From positions 186,001 to 250,000 of the forward strand of contig JBCBIJ010000007.1 of NCBI GenBank assembly GCA_038524795.1: a stretch of 64,000 nt of DNA, given 5' to 3'. The stretch is from CALBPI01 sp038524795. Its GTDB lineage: Bacteria > Pseudomonadota > Gammaproteobacteria > Steroidobacterales > Woeseiaceae. The notes under the pieces are model-generated. The model saw only the letters and a list, made by a program, of their open reading frames with translations. It was not told the DNA's origin and made no database searches. Positions 25,089-33,539 of the stretch are shown here, one piece after another. Position 1 is the stretch's first letter; each line of letters starts with the position of its first letter. The position numbers and the translations under genes are program-made.

Positions 25089-26059
25089 AGTGTTTCTCCG
25101 CCGTCTGAAACCGCGAGCACGCTCATGCCCGGCATGATGGCGGCAGGCAGGTTGTCACGCGGTTTTGCGAAGGCCTCGAAGTAACCGCTGTCGCTCCATT
25201 CTTCGCGCGAGATCGCCTGGCTGGAGCGCCAACTGATCGTGGCCGCAAACGGCTCGATGCCCTGCGCGTCGGCTGCGACTTCAAGGCGTTGGCCAGGCTG
25301 CACCTCAAGAAAGTCGGCTTCGTGAATCCAGAGGCGCACCTGCAGGTCGTCGCGGCTGGCCACAGAGGCAATCTTGAGGCCGGCGTAGAGTGTGTCGCCC
25401 GGGTAGATTTTGCGGCCCGTGAACGGGTTCTCGGCGTAAATCATGAAGCCCGGTTTGTCGGCGCGGATTTCGGTCGCCACGAGCGCGTCGCTGATGCGCT
25501 TGTAATTGCGCTTGGCCTGTTCGACTTCGAGCGCCGCCTGGCGCTCCTGGTCGGTGAGCGCGGCGCGTTGGTTGGTGAGTTCCTGTCGTGCGCGGGCTAG
25601 CGTCTGCTTGGCCGTCTCGAGCGTGAGCTGGTAACGCTCGAAGTCGAGTCGCGGGATGGTATCGGCGGGGATGATGGCGTCGAGTTCCGCAAGGGCAACG
25701 TCGGACTCGGCGAGTGCCACGAGCTGTTCGGCGTCAAGCACGAGCAGCTTGAGTTCGTCGATACCGCGTGCGGCCGTGAACTGCTGCTTCTCGAAATCCG
25801 TGCGAGCCTTTTCTTCTTCGGCGATCAGCGTGCCGGGATCGACTTTGACGATGACGTCGCCCGTGTCGACGCGCGAGCCTTCTTCGGCCATCCACTCGAT
25901 GCGCCGCTGCCAGCCGCCGGGCAGCGATGGCATCTCAATGGTTTGTGCGTTGACGTCCTCGATGACGCCCGTGAGCAAAGGACCGGCCTCGGCCGTTCCC
26001 AGGCCCGCGCCACCGATGATGATGGCGGCGAGTGCGCTAAGCCGCTTTGACGTGGTCAC
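25085..26059 (-). CDS. Periplasmic adaptor (HlyD-like), first of three
   Basis: This 324-residue exported protein begins at GTG 26059 (VTTSKRLSALAAII, read with Met), preceded by GGGAAGA, and has a signal peptide ending near TAEAG. It carries the lipoyl half-motif WMAEEGSRVDTGDVIVKVDPGTLIAEEE, a coiled-coil hairpin (about 80-190), and a beta-barrel part (IYAENPFTGRKIYPGDTLYAGLKIAS, LRLWIHEADFLEVQPGQRLEV). It is shorter than the other two adaptors and lacks most of the membrane-proximal domain. The start overlaps the ATPase gene by 23 bp. The frame is open to 26092, but that would lie deeper in the ATPase gene and spoil the signal peptide. Confidence 0.8.
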   Translation of the reverse strand: MTTSKRLSALAAIIIGGAGLGTAEAGPLLTGVIEDVNAQTIEMPSLPGGWQRRIEWMAEEGSRVDTGDVIVKVDPGTLIAEEEKARTDFEKQQFTAARGIDELKLLVLDAEQLVALAESDVALAELDAIIPADTIPRLDFERYQLTLETAKQTLARARQELTNQRAALTDQERQAALEVEQAKRNYKRISDALVATEIRADKPGFMIYAENPFTGRKIYPGDTLYAGLKIASVASRDDLQVRLWIHEADFLEVQPGQRLEVAADAQGIEPFAATISWRSSQAISREEWSDSGYFEAFAKPRDNLPAAIMPGMSVLAVSDGGETL

Positions 26060-26729
26060 GTTCAATCTTCCCGTCTCGCATGTGAATGACACGGCTTGCG
26101 TAGGCCGCGATCTCGTCTTCGTGGGTGACCATCACGATGGTCTGGCCCTCGGCGTTGAGCCCCGTGAAGAGCTGCATGATCTCGTCAGAGGTTCGACTGT
26201 CGAGGTTGCCTGTCGGTTCATCGGCCAGCAGCAGGGGCGGGGTGCTGACGAGCGCGCGTGCAATCGCGACCCGCTGGCGCTGGCCGCCCGAGAGCTGGTT
26301 GGGGCGGTGGTCGAGCCGGTCGCGGAGGCCCAGCTTGGTTAGCAGCTCATGCGCGCGCTCCCGGGCGCCCTCAGGCTCTGATTCGGCGTAGCGCAGCGGC
26401 AGCAGCGTGTTCTCGAGCGCCGACATACGCGGCAGCAGGTGAAAACTCTGGAATACAAAACCGATGTGCGCATTGCGGATTCGCGACAGTGCTTCATCGT
26501 CGAGTTCGCTGACCGCTTCATCCAGCAGCCGGTACTCGCCCGCATCCGGGGTGTCCAGGCAGCCGAGGATATTCATCAGTGTGGATTTGCCCGAACCGGA
26601 CGGGCCCATGACGGCAACGAACTCGCCCGGGTGAACCTCAAGGTCTACGGCATCGAGCGCGTGCACGGTGGCATCGCCAACGTGGAAGGTTCGGGTCAGG
26701 GCGCGGGTGGCGATCATCGGGCTCGTCAT
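26037..26729 (-). CDS. ABC transporter ATP-binding protein (MacB/LolD type)
   Basis: This 230-residue nucleotide-binding domain has Walker A GPSGSGKST (residues 42-50), the Q-loop VFQSFHLLP, signature LSGGQRQRVAIARAL, Walker B LLLADEPTGNLD, and the H-loop VMVTHED. The close match to the LolD/MacB class, which works with FtsX-fold permeases, agrees with the permease gene at the operon's end. It is the first gene of the five-gene minus-strand unit and is divergent from tetR; the 180-bp gap holds two palindromic operators. Confidence 0.95.
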   Translation of the reverse strand: MTSPMIATRALTRTFHVGDATVHALDAVDLEVHPGEFVAVMGPSGSGKSTLMNILGCLDTPDAGEYRLLDEAVSELDDEALSRIRNAHIGFVFQSFHLLPRMSALENTLLPLRYAESEPEGARERAHELLTKLGLRDRLDHRPNQLSGGQRQRVAIARALVSTPPLLLADEPTGNLDSRTSDEIMQLFTGLNAEGQTIVMVTHEDEIAAYASRVIHMRDGKIERDHVKAA

Positions 26730-26860
26730 TGTTTTAGTTTATTGCACCTTCGGTGGCTGCAGCGCCGCGGATGCGCAGCCTGCCTCCCTATCAGATGCCC
26801 GAGCCCGCTCGTTCGTTGCAGCGCGTCTCGGGCCCGGCAACAAAAATGTCATGTTTCTAA

Positions 26861-26898
26861 ACAGAACATTCTGTATAGTTTGTACAGAACGTTCTGTA
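26861..26898. promoter_or_regulatory. Two tandem TetR-type operators
   Basis: Two related palindromes stand in the gap between the divergent ABC and RND efflux operons. The first is ACAGAA-CA-TTCTGT (26861-26874) and the second is the perfect 16-mer TACAGAACGTTCTGTA (26883-26898), each followed by TATAGT. Their centres are 23 bp apart. They end 11 bp before the tetR start codon and are the obvious target of the encoded repressor; binding here could also block the minus-strand operon. Confidence 0.8.
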
Positions 26899-26909
26899 TA
26901 GTAACTCCT

Positions 26910-27476
26910 ATGTCCCGCCCCCCCATAGCCCGAAACCGTGTCCTTGATGCGGCGCGCCAGATCGTCATGGAGCGTGGCGCCGGTGCGCTGACCTACGAAG
27001 AGCTCGTCGAAGTCAGCGGCATCACGCGCGGTGGTATCACCTACCATTTCGCCACCAAACAAGACCTGCTGCGGGCGCTCATCGAGCACGACCTGCAGCA
27101 CTGGGATGCGGCGGAGGCCGAACACCGGCCCCAGGACGAGCCCGATGCACTCGCCGACCTGCTGGGTTTCCTGCGCGTGCACACGGCGCCCGACACGGAC
27201 CGACGGCGCTTCGTCTCGGGCATGGTCGGTGCGGCCATGCACGACCCTTCTGTGCTGGAGCCCGCGCGTGCCTACGAGGCCGAGCGCCTGGCCAAAATCG
27301 ATGATTCCGACGCCGCGCTGCGCCAGCAATTGCTGCGCCTCGCGGCCATGGGCATGTTCTGGTCCGATTTTTTCGGTTGCCCGGAATTGCCCGAGCCCCT
27401 GAAAGACCGCCTGCGGGACCTGCTGGAGCAGCTCGCCCGCGAATGGACCGAGCCTTCGAGCTCGACCGGAGACTGA
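26910..27476 (+). CDS. TetR family repressor of the efflux operon
   Basis: This 188-residue protein has an N-terminal TetR helix-turn-helix (RNRVLDAARQIVMERGAGALTYEELVEVSGITRGGITYHFATKQDLLRALIEHDL) and a variable ligand-binding C-terminal half with hydrophobic helices (LLRLAAMGMFWSDFFGC). The ATG at 26910 begins right before the DNA-binding domain; the frame is open far upstream but that region is noncoding operator DNA and the ABC gene. It is the first gene of tetR-adaptor-pump-outer membrane factor, separated by 4 bp from the adaptor gene, so it most likely represses its own operon until an exported compound binds. Confidence 0.93.
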   Translation: MSRPPIARNRVLDAARQIVMERGAGALTYEELVEVSGITRGGITYHFATKQDLLRALIEHDLQHWDAAEAEHRPQDEPDALADLLGFLRVHTAPDTDRRRFVSGMVGAAMHDPSVLEPARAYEAERLAKIDDSDAALRQQLLRLAAMGMFWSDFFGCPELPEPLKDRLRDLLEQLAREWTEPSSSTGD

Positions 27477-27480
27477 CGCA

Positions 27481-28686
27481 ATGACGCACCCCCAGCGTGT
27501 CGCACGAGTCCTGCGACCTCAAGCCCTTGTTGTGTTGACCGTCCTCGTGGCCGCCTGTGGCGGCGGCGGTGGGCCGGGTCAGCCGCCGCCGGCCAACGTG
27601 AGCGTGTCCGAAGTCGTGGTGCGCAACATAACGGAATGGGACGAGTTCACGGGTCGTATCGTGGCCGTCGATGACGTCGAGATCCGTCCTCGAGTGCAGG
27701 GCTACCTGCGTGAGGTTCACTTCGAGGACGGTCAGATTGTCGAGGCCGGTGACACGCTGTTCACCATTGATCAGCGCGAGTACCGCGCGGCGGTCGCACT
27801 GGCCCGGGCCGATCTTGAGCAGGCCGAGGCACGCTTCTCGCTGGCCGAGTCTGAGCTTGAGCGCGGCGAGGTGTTGCGCGAGGCGCGCGCACTGTCGACC
27901 GAAGAACTTGCGCGGCGCGAAGGTGAGCACCGCCAGGCGCGTGCCGCCTTGGGCAGTGCGCGAGCGGCACTCGAGCGTGCTGAACTCGACCTTGAGTTCA
28001 CCGTGCTCAAAGCACCCATGCGCGGGCGCATCGGCGAGGCACTCGTCGACGTCGGCAACTTGATCTCGCCCGGCACGACGTTGCTCGCGACGCTCGTTGG
28101 TATCGACCCCGTACACGTGATCTTCGAGGGCGATGAGCGCATCTACCTGAAGTACCAGGCGCAGGCCCGCGAGGGCGATCGGCCCAGTTCCCGTGAGGCG
28201 CCAAACCCGGTGCAGGTCGGGCTTGCCAACGACACGGACTTCCCGTTCCGCGGCACCATGGATTTCGTCGACAACCGCATCAACCCCGAGACGGGCACGA
28301 TCCAGGGGCGTGCGATTCTCGACAACGCCGATGGCTACCTGATTCCCGGCCTGTTCGCCCGCGTACGCCTCTTGGGCCGCAGTGACTTTGAAGCCTTGCT
28401 GGTTCATGACGTGGCCGTGCTCACGGATCAGGACCGCAAGTACGTTTACGTGCTGGGCGAGGGCAATACGGCCTTGCGTCGTGACGTCACGCTGGGTCGC
28501 GAGGTCGATGGTCTGCGCGTGGTGGCCGCAGGGCTTGAACCAGGCGACAAGGTTGTCGTGAATGGCGTCCGCAAGATCTTCTTCAATGGCGCGCCCGTGA
28601 TTCCCACGGACGTACCCATGGAAGATCCGTTGCGCGCGACGGCAGCCGCTGGCCCCGCGCCCGCAGCCGCCGCCAGCGAGGGCTGA
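27481..28686 (+). CDS. RND efflux periplasmic adaptor lipoprotein (AcrA/MexA family)
   Basis: This 401-residue adaptor has lipobox VAAC (Cys26), the start of the lipoyl domain (EFTGRIVAVDDVEIRPRVQGYLREVHFEDGQIVEAGDTLFTIDQREY), a coiled-coil hairpin (about 100-165), and the second lipoyl half (FTVLKAPMRGRIGEALVDVGNLISPG). It also has a beta-barrel with DNRINPETGTIQGRAILDN and the membrane-proximal end (VLTDQDRKYVYVLG). The motif pattern is AcrA/MexA. It bridges the inner-membrane pump and the outer-membrane channel encoded directly downstream, and lies 2 bp before the pump gene. Confidence 0.95.
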   Translation: MTHPQRVARVLRPQALVVLTVLVAACGGGGGPGQPPPANVSVSEVVVRNITEWDEFTGRIVAVDDVEIRPRVQGYLREVHFEDGQIVEAGDTLFTIDQREYRAAVALARADLEQAEARFSLAESELERGEVLREARALSTEELARREGEHRQARAALGSARAALERAELDLEFTVLKAPMRGRIGEALVDVGNLISPGTTLLATLVGIDPVHVIFEGDERIYLKYQAQAREGDRPSSREAPNPVQVGLANDTDFPFRGTMDFVDNRINPETGTIQGRAILDNADGYLIPGLFARVRLLGRSDFEALLVHDVAVLTDQDRKYVYVLGEGNTALRRDVTLGREVDGLRVVAAGLEPGDKVVVNGVRKIFFNGAPVIPTDVPMEDPLRATAAAGPAPAAAASEG

Positions 28687-28688
28687 CC

Positions 28689-31600
28689 ATGTCCGGCTTT
28701 GCCAAGGCTTTTATCGACCGGCCCGTGTTCGCGGCCATGTTGTCGCTGTTCATCCTGATCTGCGGCAGCATCGCGATCCCGAACCTGCCCGTTACCGAGT
28801 ACCCCGACGTAGTGCCGCCCACGGTGCAGGTCATCGCGCGCTACCCGGGTGCCGATCCGCAGACAATCTCAGAGACGGTCGCCGCGCCACTCGAAGAGGC
28901 CATTAACGGCGTCGAGGGCATGATCTACATGAAGTCGGTCGCGAGCTCCGACGGTGGCATGACGCTGTCTGTCACCTTCGCGAGCGGCACCGATATCGAT
29001 CTTGCCTCGGTGCGCACACAGACCCGCGTGACTCAGGCTACGCCGCGTCTGCCCGAGGCCGTGCGTCAACTGGGCGTCACGGTTGAGAAAGCGTCGCCGA
29101 CGCTCACCATGGTCGTGCATGTCACCTCGCCCGATGGCACCTACGACGGGGCGTACCTGTCGAACTATGTGAACCTGCGCATCAAGGATGAGATCGACCG
29201 ATTGCCGGGCGTGGGCCAGTCGTTTGTGTTCGGCGCCGGTCTCTACTCCATGCGGATCTGGGTCGACCCCGAGAAGGCGGCAGCACGCGGCCTGACGGCC
29301 GGCGACATCATGAACGCCATCCGCGAGCAAAACCTGCAGGCATCGGCTGGCCTTATCGGTGGTCCGCCGCAGCCCGACTCGCCCATCCAGATGTCGGTGA
29401 CCGCTGACGGGCGTCTCGTCACAGAAGAAGAGTTTGGTGACATCGTCGTCAAGGCGGGTGAGCCCGGTGAGGTCACGCAGCTGCGCGACGTGGCGCGTAT
29501 CGAGCTCGGTGCCGACTCCTACGCGTTGCGCTCGCTGCTCGACAACCAGGCGGCTTCGGCCATTCCGATTTTTGAGTCGCCGGGTGCCAACGCACTCGAG
29601 CTGTCACAGGCCGTGCGCGACACCATGAACCGGCTTGCGCGCGATTTTCCGCCGGGCATGAGCTGGGACGTCGCCTACGACCCCACGGTGTTTGTCCGTG
29701 ACTCTATTCGGTCGGTGATCACGACCTTGCTGCAAGCCGTGGCACTCGTGGTCCTGGTTGTCGTCGTATTCCTGCAGACCTGGCGTGCGTCGATCATTCC
29801 GTTGCTCGCCGTCCCCGTGTCGATCGTCGGTGCGTTCGCGATCCTGCTGTTGCTCGGCTTCACGATCAACGTGCTGACGCTGTTCGGCCTCGTGGTGTCG
29901 ATCGGTATCGTCGTTGATGACGCGATCGTTGTCGTGGAAAACGTCGAGCGCCACATCGAGATGGGCAAGTCGCCACGGGAGGCGGCGCGCGACGCCATGG
30001 ACGAGGTGTCGGGCCCCATCGTGGCGACGTCACTCGTGCTGTTTGCGGTGTTCGTACCCCTCGCGTTCCTCGACGGTGTCACGGGCAAGTTCTACCAACA
30101 GTTTGCGGTCACGATCACGGCCTCGGTTGCGATCTCGACCTTCAACTCGCTGACGCTGTCACCGGCCATGGCCGCGCTGCTGCTCAAGCCGCAGGGTGCG
30201 CCGCAAAAAACCACGGGCCGTGTCATAGAGTTTTGCTTGGGTTGGTTGTTCCGGCCGTTTAACCGCGTCTTCGAACGTGGGTCGGCCTGGTACGGCAAGA
30301 AGGTGGGCAACTACATTCGCCGCGGCGGTCGGCTCATGGTCATCTACGCGGGCCTCGTCGTGCTCTGCGTCTTCGCGTTCCGGTCCGTGCCCCCGGGCTT
30401 TATCCCGACCCAGGACAAGCAGTATTTGTTTGCCGTCGCGTTGTTGCCTGAAGGCGCCACAATCGATCGCACCGAGGCGATGCTTTCGGAGATGGCTGAA
30501 ATCGCCATGGACACGCCCGGCGTGCAGAACGCCGTCTCGTTCCCGGGCCTGAACGGTATCCACTTCGTGAATACACCGAACATCGGCACGATGTTCATCG
30601 GTCTGGAGCCATTCGCCGACCGCGACGAGACGGGTAGCTTCCTCTCGCTGGATCTCACGGTGAAGTTTTCAGCCATCGAGGAGGGGCTCGCGTTCGCACT
30701 CATGCCGCCGCCCGTGCTCGGGCTCGGCAACTCGGCTGGTATCGAGATGTATGTGCAGGACCGTGGCGGGCTCGGCTTTGGCGAGCTCAGCGATGTCACC
30801 AACACACTGGCGGCGCAACTGCGTCAAACCCCGGGTTTCGACCCGTTCTCAGTGTTGAGCTCGTTCCAGGCCAACGTGCCGCAGCTCAAGGCGGACGTCG
30901 ACCGACGCAAGGTCAAGGAACAAAACCTGCAGCTCGACGAGGTGTTTGAAGCACTGCAGACTTATCTGGGATCGTCCTACGTCAACGACTTTAATCGCTT
31001 CGGTCGCACGTACGGCGTGTACGTGCAGGCCGACGCGCAGTACCGCGATGAAGTCTCTGATGTGGCGCGTATCAAGGTCCGTGATGCCGTGGGTCGCATG
31101 GTGCCGATCTCAAGCGTGGTGAACCTGCGCGAGACGTTTGGCCCCGATCCCGTGATCCGTTACAACGGCTACCCCGCGGCCGACCTCTCGGGCGAGACCG
31201 ATCCTTCCATTTTGTCCTCTGGAGACGCGCTGTCGGTGGTGGCCAACATTGCGCAGGAGACACTGCCGCGCGGCGTTGGCTATGAATGGACGGGGCTGAC
31301 CTACCAGCAGGCGACGCAAAGCAGTGCGCAATGGCTCGTATTCCCATTGTCGATCGTGTTCGTATTCATGGTGCTGGCCGCACTCTACGAAAGCTGGTCC
31401 TTGCCGCTCGCGATCATTCTCGTGGTGCCGCTGTGTCTGTTGTCGGCCGTGGGTGGCATCTGGCTGCTCAACCAGGCTACGGGCATGTTGTTCGGGCTAA
31501 AGATCGCGACAGGCTTGATGCCACCGCCGCCTGCGGTCGCACCGCCGACGTTCCTCGACAACAATGTGTTCACACAGATCGGACTGGTCGTGCTCATCGG

Positions 31601-31946
31601 CCTGGCCTGCAAAAACGCGATTCTCATTGTCGAGTTCGCGCGCGATCTTGAGCGTGCGGGCCGCAGCATTACCGACGCTGCCATCGAGGCCTGCCGCATT
31701 CGTTTGCGCCCGATCCTCATGACGAGTTTCAGCTTCAATGCAGGCGTCTTGCCGCTCGTGTTCGCCTCGGGTGCGGGCAGCGAGATTCGCAACGTCATGG
31801 GCGTGGCCGTCTTTGCCGGGATGCTCGGGCTGACCTTCTTCGCGCTGATCTTCACGCCCGTGTTCTACGTGCTGCTGCGGCGCTTCGAAGAGTGGGGCAA
31901 GGCCCGGCGTGCGGCGCGCGCGGCCGCGGAGCAGGCCAATGCGTAG
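28689..31946 (+). CDS. RND multidrug efflux transporter (HAE1, AcrB/MexB-like)
   Basis: This 1085-residue inner-membrane pump has the HAE1 pattern: N-terminal FAKAFIDRPVFAAMLSLFI, the proton-relay Asp pair in IGIVVDDAIVVVENVERHIEMG, two large periplasmic loops, a second transmembrane half starting with the helix near RRGGRLMVIYAGLVVL, and the segment GLACKNAILIVEFARD. It is a proton antiporter that exports diverse compounds from the inner membrane and periplasm. It is slightly longer than AcrB (1049), with the extra residues mostly at TM11 (about residues 930-960, PPPPAVAPPTFLDNNVF) and the C-terminus. Confidence 0.96.
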   Translation: MSGFAKAFIDRPVFAAMLSLFILICGSIAIPNLPVTEYPDVVPPTVQVIARYPGADPQTISETVAAPLEEAINGVEGMIYMKSVASSDGGMTLSVTFASGTDIDLASVRTQTRVTQATPRLPEAVRQLGVTVEKASPTLTMVVHVTSPDGTYDGAYLSNYVNLRIKDEIDRLPGVGQSFVFGAGLYSMRIWVDPEKAAARGLTAGDIMNAIREQNLQASAGLIGGPPQPDSPIQMSVTADGRLVTEEEFGDIVVKAGEPGEVTQLRDVARIELGADSYALRSLLDNQAASAIPIFESPGANALELSQAVRDTMNRLARDFPPGMSWDVAYDPTVFVRDSIRSVITTLLQAVALVVLVVVVFLQTWRASIIPLLAVPVSIVGAFAILLLLGFTINVLTLFGLVVSIGIVVDDAIVVVENVERHIEMGKSPREAARDAMDEVSGPIVATSLVLFAVFVPLAFLDGVTGKFYQQFAVTITASVAISTFNSLTLSPAMAALLLKPQGAPQKTTGRVIEFCLGWLFRPFNRVFERGSAWYGKKVGNYIRRGGRLMVIYAGLVVLCVFAFRSVPPGFIPTQDKQYLFAVALLPEGATIDRTEAMLSEMAEIAMDTPGVQNAVSFPGLNGIHFVNTPNIGTMFIGLEPFADRDETGSFLSLDLTVKFSAIEEGLAFALMPPPVLGLGNSAGIEMYVQDRGGLGFGELSDVTNTLAAQLRQTPGFDPFSVLSSFQANVPQLKADVDRRKVKEQNLQLDEVFEALQTYLGSSYVNDFNRFGRTYGVYVQADAQYRDEVSDVARIKVRDAVGRMVPISSVVNLRETFGPDPVIRYNGYPAADLSGETDPSILSSGDALSVVANIAQETLPRGVGYEWTGLTYQQATQSSAQWLVFPLSIVFVFMVLAALYESWSLPLAIILVVPLCLLSAVGGIWLLNQATGMLFGLKIATGLMPPPPAVAPPTFLDNNVFTQIGLVVLIGLACKNAILIVEFARDLERAGRSITDAAIEACRIRLRPILMTSFSFNAGVLPLVFASGAGSEIRNVMGVAVFAGMLGLTFFALIFTPVFYVLLRRFEEWGKARRAARAAAEQANA

Positions 31947-33342
31947 CGTTCACCGGTTTGTGCTACCCGCAGCACTCGTTTGGCTGGCCGGCTGCACGGT
32001 CGGCCCCGATCACGTGCCGCCCGAGCCCGAGTTGCCCGAAGCCTTCGTCGAGGCGCCCGTGGGTGACGTGGCCGACTACGATGATGTCGGTGCGCTTTGG
32101 GCGGTATTCGACGAGCCGGAACTCGCGACGTTCATCGCCCGGGCGCGTGAACGCAACCTGACGCTGGCGGAAGCCGCGGCCGTACGCGACGAGACGCGCG
32201 CGTTATCGGGGCTGCGTATCTTCAGTCTGTTCCCGACGATCACGGCCGAAGGCAATCGCGAACGCGTGACTCAGGCCGAGGACGATCCGTTCGCGTTCCC
32301 GTTTGGCGGCGTGGCCGAGCGCAACCTGTTCGGCTTCGACATGGCTTGGGAAATTGATCTGTTCGGTAACCTGCGCCGCGAGGCTGAGGGCATCGTGCGC
32401 CGTGACGAAGCGGACACGGCGGCCTACTACGCGGCAGAGCTGAGCATCGTTGCCGAGACGGCGCAGGCGTACTTTGCCTGGCGTGGTGCCGCGCTGCGGA
32501 TTGCGTTGCTCGAACGAAACCTCGCCAACCAGGCCGACAACCTTAAGATCCTCGAGCGCGCCTTTGAGGCCGGCAGCGGCACCTCGCTCGACGTGGCGCG
32601 GGCGCGGGCGCTGGAGCGCAGCGTTGCGGCCACGCTGCCGGGCGCCAAGTTTGCCCGCACGCAGGCCGAGCAGCGCCTCGCGGTCCTAACGGCGCAAACG
32701 CCCGCCGACGTGCGCGCGCAACTCACGGCGCCGTCGGGCATGCCTGTGATGCCCGAGCTTCGGCCTGTGGGCACGCCCGCGGCCTGGCTCGCGCGGCGCC
32801 CTGATGTCGTCGCAGCCGAGCGGCGTCTGGCCGAAGCCGTGTCAGGTGTTGGCGTCGAGACCGCGCAGCTCTACCCGAAGCTGGAACTGCTGGGCAGCTT
32901 TGGCTGGACAGGTGTTTCCGAGAGCGCCATCGGTCAACCGTCCGGTGAGCGCTGGCGCTTCGCACCAACGATTAGCTGGCGCTTTCTCGACTACGGTCGC
33001 GTGAAGCGCAACATCCAGGCCGCCGAGGCCCGCGCGGAGGCCGCCTACGCGCGCTTCGAACAGTCCTGGCGCCTCGCGCTTGAAGAGACCGAGAACGCCC
33101 TGGCCAACTACCGCGCGACCAGCGAGACCGTGGCCACGCTCGAGGTGGCCGTGAGCGAGGCCGAAGACGCGAGCCGGCTCGCGCGGTTGCGCTACGACAA
33201 CGGCGCCGACAGCTTCCTCGCTGTGCTTGATGCCGAGCGCACCTCGCTCGACCTGCAGGACCAGCTCGCCGTGGCCACCACCGACCGGGCCACAGCGCTG
33301 GCGGCTTTGTACAAGGCGCTCGGCGGGAGTTTCGTCGAGTGA
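31939..33342 (+). CDS. Outer membrane efflux lipoprotein (NodT/OprM family)
   Basis: This 467-residue channel protein has lipobox LAGC (Cys19) and begins MRSVHRFVLPAALVWLAGCTVGPDHV; the ATG at 31939 overlaps the pump gene by 8 bp. Two outer membrane efflux protein repeats are visible: the first with LTLAEAAAVRDETRALSG and DMAWEIDLFGNLRREAEG, the second with RPDVVAAERRLAEAVSGVGVETAQLYPKLELLGSFGW. It ends with the helix containing RLRYDNGADSFLAVLDAERTSLDLQDQLA. It completes the tripartite RND pump and could also serve the MacB-type system, which has no channel gene of its own. Confidence 0.94.
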   Translation: MRSVHRFVLPAALVWLAGCTVGPDHVPPEPELPEAFVEAPVGDVADYDDVGALWAVFDEPELATFIARARERNLTLAEAAAVRDETRALSGLRIFSLFPTITAEGNRERVTQAEDDPFAFPFGGVAERNLFGFDMAWEIDLFGNLRREAEGIVRRDEADTAAYYAAELSIVAETAQAYFAWRGAALRIALLERNLANQADNLKILERAFEAGSGTSLDVARARALERSVAATLPGAKFARTQAEQRLAVLTAQTPADVRAQLTAPSGMPVMPELRPVGTPAAWLARRPDVVAAERRLAEAVSGVGVETAQLYPKLELLGSFGWTGVSESAIGQPSGERWRFAPTISWRFLDYGRVKRNIQAAEARAEAAYARFEQSWRLALEETENALANYRATSETVATLEVAVSEAEDASRLARLRYDNGADSFLAVLDAERTSLDLQDQLAVATTDRATALAALYKALGGSFVE

Positions 33343-33539
33343 GATGCGGTTTTTATCCGGCCGCGCTGATGCAGGTAGTCGCGGAACCGGTATTCGCTGA
33401 CGGTCCGTATCGTCGACGGCGGGGTCGCAGACACGCCGGAGGGTAGCCGCTCGAATCCGCTTCGAATTGGCTTAGGCGCCCCGCACCGAGACGCCCTGCG
33501 GTACCATTGCGCCCCGTTTCATCGCATCCCCTTCGAAAA

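Noticed and set aside
23886..25184. 432-codon plus-strand frame opposite the adaptor genes
   Set aside because: It lies antisense to two overlapping, well-supported adaptor genes and has His/Arg-rich shadow composition.
27079..28407. 442-codon minus-strand frame opposite tetR and the RND adaptor gene
   Set aside because: It is antisense to genes with clear family motifs and has no domain itself.
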